A stretch of DNA of 64,000 nucleotides from Leifsonia sp. Root227 (GCF_001428745.1 NZ_LMIO01000002.1:434001-498000); one strand, 5' to 3'; counted from the stretch's first letter, positions 19,139 to 28,779 are shown. Numbers and translations: made by a program. The notes: generated by a model from the letters alone, not told the origin.

Positions 19139-19528
19139 TCAGAGCGCGCAGAACACGCACAGCGCGATGAGCAGCAGCTGCAGCAGCAGGCGCGGCACGA
19201 GCGGCGTGCCGAACGCGCCGAACCGGTCGGGGTGGCGCGCTGCGTACGCATTCGCGGGGAACACCGCCACCAGGAAGATCACCAGGCAGATCGCCGCTGC
19301 GACACGGGTCGCAGGCACCAGCAGCCCGATGCCGCCCGCCAGCTCGCACACCCCGGTGAACGCGACCAGCACTTTCGGGGAGAGCGGGCCGCTCCAGCGC
19401 ATCCTGGGCGGGATCATCGCCGCCATTCCGCGTGCTGGGCCCGGGACGAAGTGCAGCACACCCATCCCGATGAAGACGCAGGCCAGTGCGATCCGCACGA
19501 CGAGCTGGGCGATATCGAAGGCGGTCAC
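19139..19528 (-). CDS. DoxX-family membrane protein
   Basis: A 129-residue protein with four hydrophobic helices and the DoxX-like pattern: first helix ending GMGVLHFVPGP, a second helix with GVCELAGGIGLLVP, and AARHPDRFGAFGTP before the last helix. The GTG at 19528 is the first start giving the usual DoxX N-terminus (TAFDIAQLVVRIALA). DoxX-like proteins are often tied to redox or thiol stress. It is convergent with the TetR gene and divergent from serA. Confidence 0.75.
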   Translation of the reverse strand: MTAFDIAQLVVRIALACVFIGMGVLHFVPGPARGMAAMIPPRMRWSGPLSPKVLVAFTGVCELAGGIGLLVPATRVAAAICLVIFLVAVFPANAYAARHPDRFGAFGTPLVPRLLLQLLLIALCVFCAL

Positions 19529-19594
19529 GCTTCCCAGTCTGCACTGTCCAGCGACCTGCTGGATGCGCGGCCCGCGCGCAGGCGGCGCCGGGAA

Positions 19595-19611
19595 CGCCGC
19601 GTAACGCGGCG
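19595..19611. promoter_or_regulatory. Perfect palindrome upstream of serA
   Basis: CGCCGCG (19595-19601) and CGCGGCG (19605-19611) flank TAA. The element sits about 23 bp before TAGAGT (19634-19639), a possible -10 of serA, so it may be an operator overlapping the -35 region. A chance GC palindrome cannot be excluded. Confidence 0.35.
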
Positions 19612-19715
19612 AAAGGAGCTCCCGCGCAGCCGGTAGAGTTGAGGCGATCCGCGCCCCGATGACCTGTGGCGCTTTCTCCCAAGCCAGCCTCTGCAACTCT
19701 GTAAGGAACTGCCAC

Positions 19716-21308
19716 GTGACAAAGCCGGTCGTGCTGATCGCCGAAGAACTTTCGCCCGCCACCGTCGACGCCCTCGGGCCGGACTTCGACATCCGCACCG
19801 TGGACGGCACCGACCGTCCAGCGCTGCTCTCCGCCGTGGCGGACGCCGACGCCATCCTGGTGCGTTCAGCGACCAAGGTCGACGCCGAGGTCATCGGCGC
19901 AGCCCCCAAGCTGCGCGTCGTCGCCCGCGCTGGCGTCGGGCTCGACAACGTCGACATCAAGTCGGCGACCAACGCCGGCGTCATGGTCGTGAACGCCCCG
20001 ACCTCCAACATCATCTCGGCCGCCGAACTCACCGTCGGCCACATCCTGAGCCTCGCCCGCCACATCCCCGCCGCGCACAACGCACTCGCCCAGGGGCAGT
20101 GGAAGCGATCGAAGTACACCGGGACCGAGGTCTACGAGAAGACCGTCGGCATCATCGGCCTCGGCCGCATCGGCGCGCTCATCACGGCCCGCCTGCAGGC
20201 GTTCGGCACCAAGGTGATCGCCTTCGACCCGTACGTCACGTCCGCGCGCGCCCAGCAGCTCGGCGTGCAGCTCGTCACGCTCGACGAGCTCCTCGCCGAG
20301 GCCGACTTCATCACCATCCACATGCCGAAGACACCGGAGACCACCGGCATGATCAGCGACGACCAGCTCGCGCTGATGAAGCCGACCGCGTTCATCGTCA
20401 ACGTGGCCCGCGGCGGTCTGATCGACGAGGACGCGCTCTACCGCGCCCTCTCCACCAAGTCCATCGCCGGCGCGGGGCTCGACGTGTTCGTCACCGAGCC
20501 GCCCACCGATTCGCCGCTGCTCGCGCTCGAGAACGTCGTCGTCACCCCGCACCTCGGAGCATCCACCGACGAAGCGCAGGAGAAGGCGGGTGTCTCCGTG
20601 GCCAAGTCGGTGCGGCTCGCGCTGTCCGGCGAGCTGGTCCCGGATGCGGTCAACGTCGCAGGCGGCGTCATCGACCCGTACGTGCGCCCCGGCATCCCGC
20701 TGGTCGAGAAGCTCGGCCAGGTGTTCTCCGGCCTCGCGCACAGCCCGCTCACCAGCGTGGACGTCGAGGTGCGCGGCGAGCTCGTCGACTACGACGTCAG
20801 CGTCCTCAAGCTCGCGGCGCTGAAGGGCATCTTCACCAACGTCGTCAGCGAGACCGTCTCCTACGTGAACGCCCCCCTGCTCGCCGACCAGCGCGGCATC
20901 GAGGTGCGTCTCATCACCGACTCTGTCAGCGAGGAGTACCGCAACCTGATCACCCTGCGCGGCGCGCTCAGCGACGGCTCGCAGGTGTCGGTGTCCGGCA
21001 CGCTCACCGGCACGAAGCAGATCGAGAAGGTCGTCGAGATCAACGGCTACGACGTCGAGGTCCCGATCGCAGAGCACCTCATCGTCATGGTCTACGACGA
21101 CCGCCCCGGCATCGTCGCGGTCTACGGCCACGAGTTCGGCGAGGCCGAGATCAACATCGCAGGCATGCAGATCGCCCGCACGTCGGCCGGAGGCAAGGCG
21201 CTCAGCGTGCTCACGGTCGACTCGCGCATCCCGGAGGGTCTGCTCGAGAAGGTCAAGGTCGCGATCAACGCCGACCTGATGCAGGAGATCGACATCACCG
21301 AGTCCTGA
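19716..21308 (+). CDS. serA: D-3-phosphoglycerate dehydrogenase (long, ACT-containing form)
   Basis: First enzyme of serine synthesis; oxidises 3-phosphoglycerate with NAD. The 530 residues are arranged as substrate-binding domain, Rossmann domain with GIIGLGRIGALI, the catalytic Arg/Glu/His regions (NVARGGLIDEDAL; TPHLGASTDEAQ), an intervening domain from about residue 320, and a C-terminal ACT domain (HLIVMVYDDRPGIVAVYG) for serine inhibition. This is the type found in actinobacteria. The start is GTG 19716 after GTAAGGA. A 25-bp hairpin follows the stop. Confidence 0.95.
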   Translation: MTKPVVLIAEELSPATVDALGPDFDIRTVDGTDRPALLSAVADADAILVRSATKVDAEVIGAAPKLRVVARAGVGLDNVDIKSATNAGVMVVNAPTSNIISAAELTVGHILSLARHIPAAHNALAQGQWKRSKYTGTEVYEKTVGIIGLGRIGALITARLQAFGTKVIAFDPYVTSARAQQLGVQLVTLDELLAEADFITIHMPKTPETTGMISDDQLALMKPTAFIVNVARGGLIDEDALYRALSTKSIAGAGLDVFVTEPPTDSPLLALENVVVTPHLGASTDEAQEKAGVSVAKSVRLALSGELVPDAVNVAGGVIDPYVRPGIPLVEKLGQVFSGLAHSPLTSVDVEVRGELVDYDVSVLKLAALKGIFTNVVSETVSYVNAPLLADQRGIEVRLITDSVSEEYRNLITLRGALSDGSQVSVSGTLTGTKQIEKVVEINGYDVEVPIAEHLIVMVYDDRPGIVAVYGHEFGEAEINIAGMQIARTSAGGKALSVLTVDSRIPEGLLEKVKVAINADLMQEIDITES

Positions 21309-21325
21309 CCGGACCCGAACGCTGC

Positions 21326-21384
21326 ACTCCGTTCGGACGGAGAACCCGCGCGCCACGCCGCGGGATTCTCCGTCCGAACGGAGT
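21326..21384 (+). terminator. Long hairpin after serA
   Basis: A 25-nt arm at 21326-21350 (begins ACTCCGTTCGG) pairs with 21359-21384 (ends CCGAACGGAGT) with a single bulged A. The loop is 8 nt. Only TTCGTG follows, so the tail is weak, but the stem is one of the strongest in the window. Confidence 0.7.
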
Positions 21385-21431
21385 TTCGTGCATCCGGAGC
21401 CGGAATCTCCTTCTGAAAAAGTTCGGCGGGC

Positions 21432-21458
21432 TGTCGATTTCCGCGGTTGACTGACGTC
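21432..21458 (+). promoter_or_regulatory. Putative ECF42-type promoter of the DGPF/sigma operon
   Basis: TGTCGA (21432-21437), 17 bases, then CGTC (21455-21458), 51 bp before the DGPF-protein start. This matches the published ECF42 target pattern as I recall it (TGTCGA at -35, CGA/TC at -10), implying autoregulation by the sigma factor encoded next door. Confidence 0.6.
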
Positions 21459-21509
21459 GTAGTGGTGTTCACATCCGCTGCGCGCGAGCGCGAGAAGCAA
21501 GGAGACATC

Positions 21510-21875
21510 ATGTCGGAGGAATACGTCCTGCTCATCAGGGAACCGAACTGGGACCCGACCTCGATGACAGAAGAGCAGTGGGAGGCCGGGATGGCCGGCC
21601 ACCGGGCGTTCCAGGATGCGGTAGTCGCGGCCGGAGAGAAGATCCTCGCCTCGAACGCTCTGCAGCCGGTCAGCGCCGCCACCAAGATCACCCCGCAGGA
21701 CGGCGGCGCCCCGCTGTTCACGGACGGCCCGTTCGGGGAGACCCGCGAGGTGGTCACCGGGTTCTACAGCTTCACCGCCGCCACGCCCGAGCAGGCGAAG
21801 CAGCTGGCCGCGCTCGTGCCGACGGACGGCTGGACCGAGCTGTACCCCGTCCTGGTGCTCGACAGGGTCAACTGA
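21510..21875 (+). CDS. DGPF/YCII-domain protein linked to an ECF42 sigma factor
   Basis: A 121-residue protein starting at ATG 21510 with AAGGAGA nine bases before it. It begins MSEEYVLLIREPNWD and contains the hallmark FTDGPFGETREVVTGFYSF, placing it in the DGPF branch of YCII-like proteins. The next gene, 34 bp on, is an ECF42-type sigma factor; such pairs are a defined group in actinobacteria. The biochemical activity of DGPF proteins is not established. An ECF42-like promoter lies just upstream. Confidence 0.85.
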   Translation: MSEEYVLLIREPNWDPTSMTEEQWEAGMAGHRAFQDAVVAAGEKILASNALQPVSAATKITPQDGGAPLFTDGPFGETREVVTGFYSFTAATPEQAKQLAALVPTDGWTELYPVLVLDRVN

Positions 21876-21909
21876 TTGTGCCGGTGGTCGCAGCTTGTTT
21901 GAATGGGCT

Positions 21910-23148
21910 GTGACCACCGCCATCGAGCGCGCCTTCCGCACGGACGCCCCGCGCATCCTTGGGGCGGTCGCCCGCACCGTCGGCGACCTCCTCATCGCGG
22001 AGGACGCCGTGCAGGAGGCGTTCGCCCGCGCTGTCGCCGAGGCGTCGGCCGGGCGCGAACCGGCGAACCCCGCCGCCTGGATCACGACGGTCGCCAAACG
22101 GATCGCCGTCGACGCGCGACGCAGGGAGAGCACGGCGGCGCGCGCCGCACCCATGCTCGCCGCCGAGGCGGCCCGCGCGGCCGACCGGCAGGCGGAGATC
22201 GACATGCAGGCGAACGAGGTGTTCACCGGGGACGAGCGGCTGGAGCTCATCCTGCTGGTCTGTCACCCCGAGGTGGCGGAGGAGACGCGCGTCGCGCTCG
22301 CCCTGCGGTTCGTCTGCGACGTGCCGACCGCGCAGGTGGCCGAGGTGTTCCTCGTGCAGGAGGCGACGATGGCCGCGCGGCTCACTCGCGCGAAGAAGCG
22401 CATCCACGACTCGCGGCTGCGGTTCAGGGCCGGCGACGACGCCGACCTCGCCGCCAGGCTCCCGGATGCGCTCACCACCATCTACCTGCTGTACACGGTC
22501 GGTCACGCCCGCGCAGACGGCCGCCTGCGCACCGCGGGCATCGAACTGGCCAGGGATGCGTACCGCCTCCGCCAGCAGGACGACGAAGCGGCCGGACTGC
22601 TCGCGCTGCTGCTGCTCACCGAGGCGAGGCAGACCACTCGCCTGTCCGACGCCGACGAGTTCGTCACCCTCGCCGAGGCAGACCGCTCGCTCTGGAACGC
22701 GGCGATGCTGGCGGAAGGGGAGCGGCTCGCCACGGTCGCGCTGACCACGGCCGCGGCCGATGGGCCTGGCCGGTTCGCGCTGCAGGCGGGGATCGCCGGG
22801 CTGCACGGACTGTCGCCCACCTGGGAGAGCACGGACTGGCCGGCCATCGCGCGACTCTACGACGGACTGGTGCTGCGCTGGCCGTCCGCAGCAGCGCAGC
22901 TCGGCCGCGCCGTGGCGCGCGGGTACAGCCCCGACGTCGGGCCGGAGGCGGCGCTGGCGGAGCTGGACGCGCATCCCGAGCTGTTCGCCGGGGTGGTCGC
23001 CGCTCAGGCCCTCGCCGTGCGCGCAGATCTGTTGCGGCTGGCCATGGATGCGCGGGCCGGGGAGGCGTATGAGCGCGCGGTCGACGCAGCCCAGGATGCG
23101 CGGGTGCGGCGGTTCCTGGAGAAGCGGCGCGACGCGCTCGGCGCCTGA
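21910..23148 (+). CDS. ECF42-group RNA polymerase sigma factor with C-terminal TPR-like domain
   Basis: About 412 residues. Region 2 is at the N-terminus (TDAPRILGAVARTVGDLLIAEDAVQEAFARA) and region 4 at about 135-165 (ALRFVCDVPTAQVAEVFLVQEATMAARLTRAKKRI). A C-terminal extension of over 200 residues, helical and Ala-rich with TPR-like character, is typical of ECF42 and replaces an anti-sigma factor in control. GTG 21910 gives the usual N-terminus; TTG 21895 is an alternative five codons earlier. It is co-transcribed with the DGPF gene. The signal sensed is unknown. Confidence 0.85.
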   Translation: MTTAIERAFRTDAPRILGAVARTVGDLLIAEDAVQEAFARAVAEASAGREPANPAAWITTVAKRIAVDARRRESTAARAAPMLAAEAARAADRQAEIDMQANEVFTGDERLELILLVCHPEVAEETRVALALRFVCDVPTAQVAEVFLVQEATMAARLTRAKKRIHDSRLRFRAGDDADLAARLPDALTTIYLLYTVGHARADGRLRTAGIELARDAYRLRQQDDEAAGLLALLLLTEARQTTRLSDADEFVTLAEADRSLWNAAMLAEGERLATVALTTAAADGPGRFALQAGIAGLHGLSPTWESTDWPAIARLYDGLVLRWPSAAAQLGRAVARGYSPDVGPEAALAELDAHPELFAGVVAAQALAVRADLLRLAMDARAGEAYERAVDAAQDARVRRFLEKRRDALGA

Positions 23149-23178
23149 CCGTCGGCCGCGCCTGTCGGCCGGCCCCTG

Positions 23179-23730
23179 TCAGCCGGCGGGGGAGTCCGCC
23201 AGGCGCTTCACCAGCTCGATCACCCTGTCCATGTCGGTCTCGCTGCGGAGCACGGCGTTCGTGTCGGGGAGCAGGGCGGTGTTGTAGTACATCCCGTCGC
23301 CGATCAGCATGATGACGCGGGCCACCAGTGGGTCTCCGACCGTGGACTCCAGGATCTCCAGCCAGGAGCGCTGCATGGCGGACAGCGCGTCCCGTGCCCG
23401 GCTGTCGGCGCTCTGGGCGAGCCGGGCGACGGCCACGATGGAGCGTTCCAGGTCGTTGTCGGTGGGGACGGACGTGCGGATGAAGTAGGCGACGGGGCCC
23501 TCCGGAGCCACCCGCATCCGTTCGAGGTCGGCGTCGACCTGGGAGCGCAGCCGGTCGAGGACGCCGTCGACCATCGCGTCCTTGGAGGCGAAGTGATAGA
23601 GCAGGCCGCCTTTGGAGACGCCGGCGCGCGCGGCGACGGCGTCGAGGGTCGCTGCGCGCTCGCTCTGCTCTCCGAGCAGTTCTTCGAAGGCGTCGAGGAT
23701 GCGATCGCGGGCGGAGGGGGTGTCTGCCAT
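23179..23730 (-). CDS. TetR-family repressor of the adjacent MFS exporter
   Basis: A 183-residue regulator. The N-terminal helix-turn-helix lies at about residues 8-52 (RILDAFEELLGEQSERAATL, then ARAGVSKGGLLYHFASKDAM), with a helical ligand domain after it. It diverges from an MFS drug exporter with a perfect palindrome between them, the standard arrangement for a repressor relieved by an export substrate. Confidence 0.88.
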   Translation of the reverse strand: MADTPSARDRILDAFEELLGEQSERAATLDAVAARAGVSKGGLLYHFASKDAMVDGVLDRLRSQVDADLERMRVAPEGPVAYFIRTSVPTDNDLERSIVAVARLAQSADSRARDALSAMQRSWLEILESTVGDPLVARVIMLIGDGMYYNTALLPDTNAVLRSETDMDRVIELVKRLADSPAG

Positions 23731-23760
23731 GACGCCATCGTAGCCCGTCGGGGTTGAAAA

Positions 23761-23782
23761 CTGTACCGTCCAGACGGTACAG
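23761..23782. promoter_or_regulatory. Perfect TetR operator before the MFS exporter
   Basis: CTGTACCGTC (23761-23770) and its exact reverse complement GACGGTACAG (23773-23782) flank CA. It lies 8 bp before the exporter start. TACAGT (23778-23783) within it looks like a -10, so bound repressor would block the polymerase and the mRNA would be nearly leaderless. Confidence 0.85.
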
Positions 23783-23789
23783 TAGACGC

Positions 23790-25322
23790 ATGTCCACCAC
23801 GACTCCCACTACACCGACGCCCACCGCCGCCCCGCGCGCCGGTGCGCGCCAATGGGTGGCGCTCGCGGTCCTCATGCTTCCCGTCCTGCTCGTCTCTGTC
23901 GACAACACGGTGCTCAGCTTCGCGCTTCCCGCCATCTCCCAGGCCCTCGAACCGAGCGGAACGGGGATGCTCTGGATCATCGACGCGTACCCGCTCGTGC
24001 TCGCGGGCCTCCTCGTGTCGATGGGCAGCCTCGGCGACCGCATTGGCCGCCGCAAACTTCTCATGATCGGTGCCACCGGCTTCGCGATCGTGTCCGTCGG
24101 TGCTGCGTTCGCGCCCACCACGGAACTCCTCATCGCGGCCCGCGCGAGCCTCGGCTTCTTCGGCGCCATGCTCATGCCGTCCACGCTCTCGCTGCTGCGG
24201 AGCACCTTCGTCGACCGCGAGCAGCGCCGCCTGGCCATCGCCGTGTGGGCCTCCGGATTCGCTGCAGGCTCCGCCCTCGGGCCGATCGTCGGCGGCATCC
24301 TGATCCAGCACTTCTGGTGGGGGTCCGTGTTCCTGCTGGCCGTGCCGGTGCTCATCCCGCTGCTGGTGCTCACTCCGCTTCTCGTGCGCGAGTCGCGCGA
24401 CCCGAAGCCCGGGCCGATCGACGTGCCGAGCATCCTGCTCTCGCTGCTGACGATGGCCCCCATCGTCTATGGCATCAAGACGCTCGCCTCCGATGGGGTC
24501 TCCGTCGCCGGGGTGCTCGCGATCCTGATCGGACTGGTCTCCGGCTGGCTGTTCGTGCGCAGGCAGCTGCGCCGGCCCATCCCGATGCTCGACATGCGGC
24601 TGTTCCGCCGCGGCTCATTCAGCGGGGCGGTGCTGATCAACCTGCTGAGCGTGGTGTCGCTCGTCGGCTACCTGTTCTTCGTATCGCAGCACCTGCAGCT
24701 CGTGCTCGGGCTGAGCCCGATCGACGCCGGGCTGGTGCTCATCCCCGGGCTCGCGACCATGATCGTCGCCGGCCTCGTGGTCGTGCCGATCGCGCGGCGG
24801 GTGCGTCCGGGCATCGTGGTGCCTGTCGCGCTCCTCATCTCGGCGGGCGGCTACCTCCTGGTGGCGTTGACAGGCGGCGGTGCCCAGACCGGGGTGCTCA
24901 TCCTGTCGTTCGTGATGCTGGGGCTCGGCATCGGCGCCGCGGAGACGGTGTCGAACGAGCTGATCCTGTCGAGCGCGCCCGCTGAGAAGGCTGGGGCGGC
25001 GTCGGCGGTGTCGGAGACCGCGTACGAGCTGGGCGCCGTGCTCGGTACGGCGACGCTCGGCACGATCCTCACCGTGTCGTACCGCACGGGCGTGGTGCTC
25101 CCCGACGGCCTGACGGCCGCGCAGGCGCACGCCGCGGGGGAGACCCTCGGTGGCGCGACCACTGTGGCGGGTCAGCTCCCTTCGGCCCTCGGTGAGCAGC
25201 TGCTCGCCTCCGCCAGGGCGGCGTTCGACTCCGGCGTGGCGCTCACCGCGGGGATCGGTGTGGCACTCATGGTCGCCGCCGCCGTGCTCGCCGTCGTCTC
25301 CCTGCGCACGGTGCGTGGCTGA
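23790..25322 (+). CDS. MFS drug exporter, DHA2 (14-TM, QacA/EmrB-like)
   Basis: A 510-residue protein with about 14 hydrophobic helices. DHA2 marks include VLLVSVDNTVLSFALPAISQ in helix 1, the cytoplasmic motif A GSLGDRIGRRKLLMIG and motif C-like GSALGPIVGGILI in helix 5. The ATG at 23790 has no ribosome site and follows the operator by 7 bases. It is expected to expel toxic cationic or lipophilic compounds using the proton gradient. The substrate is unknown but should also be the inducer of the divergent TetR. Confidence 0.88.
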   Translation: MSTTTPTTPTPTAAPRAGARQWVALAVLMLPVLLVSVDNTVLSFALPAISQALEPSGTGMLWIIDAYPLVLAGLLVSMGSLGDRIGRRKLLMIGATGFAIVSVGAAFAPTTELLIAARASLGFFGAMLMPSTLSLLRSTFVDREQRRLAIAVWASGFAAGSALGPIVGGILIQHFWWGSVFLLAVPVLIPLLVLTPLLVRESRDPKPGPIDVPSILLSLLTMAPIVYGIKTLASDGVSVAGVLAILIGLVSGWLFVRRQLRRPIPMLDMRLFRRGSFSGAVLINLLSVVSLVGYLFFVSQHLQLVLGLSPIDAGLVLIPGLATMIVAGLVVVPIARRVRPGIVVPVALLISAGGYLLVALTGGGAQTGVLILSFVMLGLGIGAAETVSNELILSSAPAEKAGAASAVSETAYELGAVLGTATLGTILTVSYRTGVVLPDGLTAAQAHAAGETLGGATTVAGQLPSALGEQLLASARAAFDSGVALTAGIGVALMVAAAVLAVVSLRTVRG

Positions 25323-25371
25323 CCGCCGGTAATGTGGTGATGGTCCGCCCGCAACGAATAGCAGGAGTGCC

Positions 25372-26439
25372 ATGTCCGAGTCCGCCCCGTCCGTCGTCAA
25401 GCTCGCCGTCATCCCAGGAGACGGCATCGGGCCGGAGGTCGTCGCCGAGGCGGTCAAGGTGCTGGACACCGTCGCAGCGGGCACCGATCTGACGTTCGAG
25501 AAGACGCCGTTCTCTCTGGGCGCGCAACGCTACCTGGAGACGGGCGACGTGCTCACCGACGCGGACCTCGACGCGATCAAGGAGCACGACGCGATCCTCC
25601 TCGGAGCGGTCGGCGGCGTTCCTGGCGACCCGCGCCTCGCCGGTGCGAACATCGAACGCGGGCTGCTGCTGAAGCTCCGCTTCACGCTCGACCACTTCGT
25701 CAACCTTCGCCCGACCACGCTGTTCCCCGGCATCGCCAGCCCGCTCGCCGACCCGGGAGAGGTCGACTTCGTCGTCGTCCGCGAGGGAACGGAGGGCCCG
25801 TACGTCGGCAACGGAGGCGCCATCCGCCAGGGAACGCCCCACGAGATCGCCAACGAGGTCTCCGTGAACACCGCATACGGCGTCGAACGCGTCGTCCGCT
25901 ACGCGTTCGAGCAGGCGGAGCAGCGCAGCAAGAGGCTCACCCTCGTCCACAAGACCAACGTGCTCACCTTCGCAGGGTCGCTGTGGAAGCGGATCGTGGA
26001 TGCGGTCGCCGCCGAGCATCCGGAGGTCGCCGTCGACTACCTGCACGTCGACGCCGCCACGATCTTCCTCGTCACGAATCCTGCTAGATTTGACGTGATC
26101 GTCACAGACAACCTCTTCGGCGACATCCTCACCGATCTCGCGGCCGCAATCAGCGGCGGCATCGGACTGGCGGCCTCGGGCAACATCAACCCTGCAGGCG
26201 AATTCCCCAGCATGTTCGAACCGGTTCACGGATCGGCCCCCGACATCGCAGGCCAGCAGAAGGCCGACCCCACCGCTGCGATCCTCTCCGTGGCACTCCT
26301 GCTCCGTCACCTCGGACGGACGGAGCTCGCGGAGCGCGTCGAGCAGGCGGTGACCGCCGACCTCGCCAGCCGCGGCACAGCATCCCGCGCCACCGCCGAA
26401 ATCGGCGACGCGATCGCCGCCGCCGTGGCGCAGAATTAG
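25372..26439 (+). CDS. leuB: 3-isopropylmalate dehydrogenase
   Basis: NAD-dependent oxidative decarboxylation in leucine synthesis. In 355 residues the family signatures are visible: [47 protein letters not shown] and [24 protein letters not shown] lies six bases before the ATG. The gene is followed 38 bp later by ilvE, so leucine-pathway oxidation and the final transamination are probably co-transcribed. Confidence 0.95.
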   Translation: MSESAPSVVKLAVIPGDGIGPEVVAEAVKVLDTVAAGTDLTFEKTPFSLGAQRYLETGDVLTDADLDAIKEHDAILLGAVGGVPGDPRLAGANIERGLLLKLRFTLDHFVNLRPTTLFPGIASPLADPGEVDFVVVREGTEGPYVGNGGAIRQGTPHEIANEVSVNTAYGVERVVRYAFEQAEQRSKRLTLVHKTNVLTFAGSLWKRIVDAVAAEHPEVAVDYLHVDAATIFLVTNPARFDVIVTDNLFGDILTDLAAAISGGIGLAASGNINPAGEFPSMFEPVHGSAPDIAGQQKADPTAAILSVALLLRHLGRTELAERVEQAVTADLASRGTASRATAEIGDAIAAAVAQN

Positions 26440-26477
26440 TTCATCCGCTTCGAACGAGCGCAGCGCAAAGGATTCTC

Positions 26478-27608
26478 ATGACATCTCCGACCAGCATCAC
26501 CCTCACGGGCGCCCCGACCCCCAGCGGACTCGCGTTCGCCGTCACTCGCAACGAGGAGGCGCGCAGCGCAGCCGAGCGTGAGGAGATCCTCGCGAACCCG
26601 GGCTTCGGCAACTACTTCACCGACCACATGGTCGACCTGTGCTGGTCGGTCAAGGGCGGCTGGCACCGGCCGAGGGTCTCGCCGTACGGCCCGATCCAGC
26701 TCGAGCCGTCCGCGGCCGTCCTGCACTACGCGCAGGAGATCTTCGAGGGGCTGAAGGCGTACCGCCACGAGGACGGGTCGATCTGGACCTTCCGCCCGGA
26801 GGCCAACGCCGCCAGGATGCAGCGCTCCGCGTACCGCCTCGCACTGCCTCAGCTGCCGGTCGAGTACTTCATCGACTCGCTCAAGCAGCTCATCGCCCTC
26901 GACGGCGACTGGGTGCCGAGTGCGCCGGAGACGAGCCTGTACCTGCGGCCGTTCATGTTCGCCAAGGAGGCGTTCCTCGGCGTGCGACCGGCCAACAAGG
27001 TCGCGTACTACCTGATCGCGAGCCCGGCGGGCGCATACTTCTCCGGTGGAGTGAACCCGGTCTCGATCTGGCTCTCCGACCACTGGTCCCGCGCAGGCAA
27101 GGGCGGAACGGGAGCGGCGAAGACCGGCGGCAACTACGCATCCAGCCTGCTGCCCCAGGCCGAGGCCGCTGAGCACGGCTGCGCGCAGGTGCTGTTCCTC
27201 GACTCCGTGGAGGGCAAGTACCTCGAAGAACTCGGCGGGATGAACGTGGTACTGGTCTACAAGGACGGCACGCTCGTCACCCCGGAGTCGGACAGCATCC
27301 TGGAGGGCATCACGCTCGAGTCGGTGCTGCAGCTCGCCCGCGACCGCGGCCACACGGTGGAGCAGCGCAAGGTGACGATCGACGAGTGGCGCGTCGGCGT
27401 GGAGTCCGGCGACATCGTCGAGGTGTTCGCGTGCGGCACGGCCGCGGTGATCACTCCGATCGGCGAGCTCAAGTCGGACACCTTCACGGTCGGCGACATC
27501 ACCGCCCCTCCCGGCGAGCTCACGATGGCCCTGCGCCAGGAGCTCACGGACATCCAGTATGGCCGCGTTCGCGACCGCCACAACTGGATGGTGCGGCTGG
27601 ACGGCTGA
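26478..27608 (+). CDS. ilvE: Branched-chain amino acid aminotransferase (class IV)
   Basis: PLP enzyme catalysing the last step to valine, leucine and isoleucine. Its 376 residues contain [35 protein letters not shown], the lysine region [16 protein letters not shown] and [15 protein letters not shown]. The length fits the longer type II form. It follows leuB closely and is convergent with the class V PLP gene, leaving only 13 bp between stops. Confidence 0.95.
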   Translation: MTSPTSITLTGAPTPSGLAFAVTRNEEARSAAEREEILANPGFGNYFTDHMVDLCWSVKGGWHRPRVSPYGPIQLEPSAAVLHYAQEIFEGLKAYRHEDGSIWTFRPEANAARMQRSAYRLALPQLPVEYFIDSLKQLIALDGDWVPSAPETSLYLRPFMFAKEAFLGVRPANKVAYYLIASPAGAYFSGGVNPVSIWLSDHWSRAGKGGTGAAKTGGNYASSLLPQAEAAEHGCAQVLFLDSVEGKYLEELGGMNVVLVYKDGTLVTPESDSILEGITLESVLQLARDRGHTVEQRKVTIDEWRVGVESGDIVEVFACGTAAVITPIGELKSDTFTVGDITAPPGELTMALRQELTDIQYGRVRDRHNWMVRLDG

Positions 27609-27621
27609 CTCAGCGGCGGGG

Positions 27622-28728
27622 TCAGCCCCTGCCGAGTGCGCCGGCGACCCTCTCGATGTCGTCGGACGTGTTCCAGAGGTGGAACGCCACCCTGACGCGT
27701 CCGGCGCGTCCGGAGACACGGAGACCGGACGAGGCGAGCGCTGCGAGTGCAGAGCCGTCGGCGTCCGGCCAGGTGACGATCGACTGTCCGAGCGCCGGGA
27801 TGCCCAGTCGCTCGCTGAGCCGGTCGCCCAGGCCGGCCGTGTGCGCGCGGACCTCGTGCAGGTCGAGGTCCGCGAAGAACCCGAGCGCGGCCGCCGTGCC
27901 GGGCCAGACCGGCCAGGCGGGGGAGACGTCGAAGCGGCGTGCATCCCCAGCCAGCTGCATCGTGGGACCGTAGCAGGACGACCACGGATCGTCGCCGGCG
28001 AACCAGCCCGCCTGGGCGGGGCGGAGGTCTCCGAGCATCCGGTCGCCGACGGTGAGGAACGCGGAGCCGCGCGGGGCGCAGAGCCACTTGTACGCGTGAC
28101 AGGCGGTGACGTCGAAGCGGGAGGCGTCGACGGGCAGCCATCCCGCAGCCTGGGTCAGGTCTGCGAAGGTGCGGGCGCCGTGGCGGGCGGCGGCGTCGAT
28201 GACGGCGCCCGCGTCTGCGATGGCGCCCGTCGCCGACTGGACGAGCGAGAACGCGACCAGCCAGGTGCGCTGCCCGATCGCGTCGGCGAGCCGGTCGAGC
28301 GGAGCGTGCACGACAGTGACCCCGCGGTGCGCCTGGGCGAGGAACGGGAAGACCATCGAGCTGAAGTCGCCGTCGACGCAGACCACCTCCGCTCCGTCGG
28401 GGACGGAGGCCGCGACCAGGGCGGCGAGCACGGAGACCTGCGAGCCGATCGCCACGCGGTCGGCGGCGACGCCGACGATGCGGCCGAACGACGCGCGCGC
28501 CTGCTCCACCGCAGCTCCGTATGCCGCAGGCGTCGCCTCTCCGCGTTCCCAGACGTTCAGCTCCGCCAAGGATGCGCGCAGCGTCGCGTGCAGCGGGAGC
28601 CCCTGCGTGCAGGCCGCCAGGTAGCCGTCGCCCGGCACGAACGCGGCACGCGCGGCGGCGAGCCGGTCTGTGGCCGTGGCTGCGGTTGCGGCCGTGCCGG
28701 TCGCTGTGATCGTGACGGGTGCGGGCAT
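27622..28728 (-). CDS. Class V aminotransferase-fold PLP enzyme (cysteine-desulfurase-like)
   Basis: A 368-residue fold-type I PLP protein. Support comes from the Schiff-base lysine region TACHAYKWLCAPRGSAFL, the cofactor Asp region AFSLVQSATGAIADAG and the C-terminal AFHLWNTSDDIERVAGAL. Such proteins include isopenicillin-N-epimerase-like enzymes, selenocysteine lyases and kynureninase-like enzymes; the substrate cannot be read from the sequence. The first 25 residues are Ala/Thr-rich. The start is 28728, or 28752 eight codons earlier. A LysR gene diverges 74 bp away and may control it. Confidence 0.75.
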   Translation of the reverse strand: MPAPVTITATGTAATAATATDRLAAARAAFVPGDGYLAACTQGLPLHATLRASLAELNVWERGEATPAAYGAAVEQARASFGRIVGVAADRVAIGSQVSVLAALVAASVPDGAEVVCVDGDFSSMVFPFLAQAHRGVTVVHAPLDRLADAIGQRTWLVAFSLVQSATGAIADAGAVIDAAARHGARTFADLTQAAGWLPVDASRFDVTACHAYKWLCAPRGSAFLTVGDRMLGDLRPAQAGWFAGDDPWSSCYGPTMQLAGDARRFDVSPAWPVWPGTAAALGFFADLDLHEVRAHTAGLGDRLSERLGIPALGQSIVTWPDADGSALAALASSGLRVSGRAGRVRVAFHLWNTSDDIERVAGALGRG

Positions 28729-28779
28729 GAGACCAGCGTGACGGTCGCGCATCCATTCGAGAAGAACAGGTGTTGAATC

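Noticed and set aside
19866..22250. A 794-codon antisense frame over serA and the sigma-factor operon
   Set aside because: It crosses several genuine genes, a terminator hairpin and a promoter, and has no recognisable domain.
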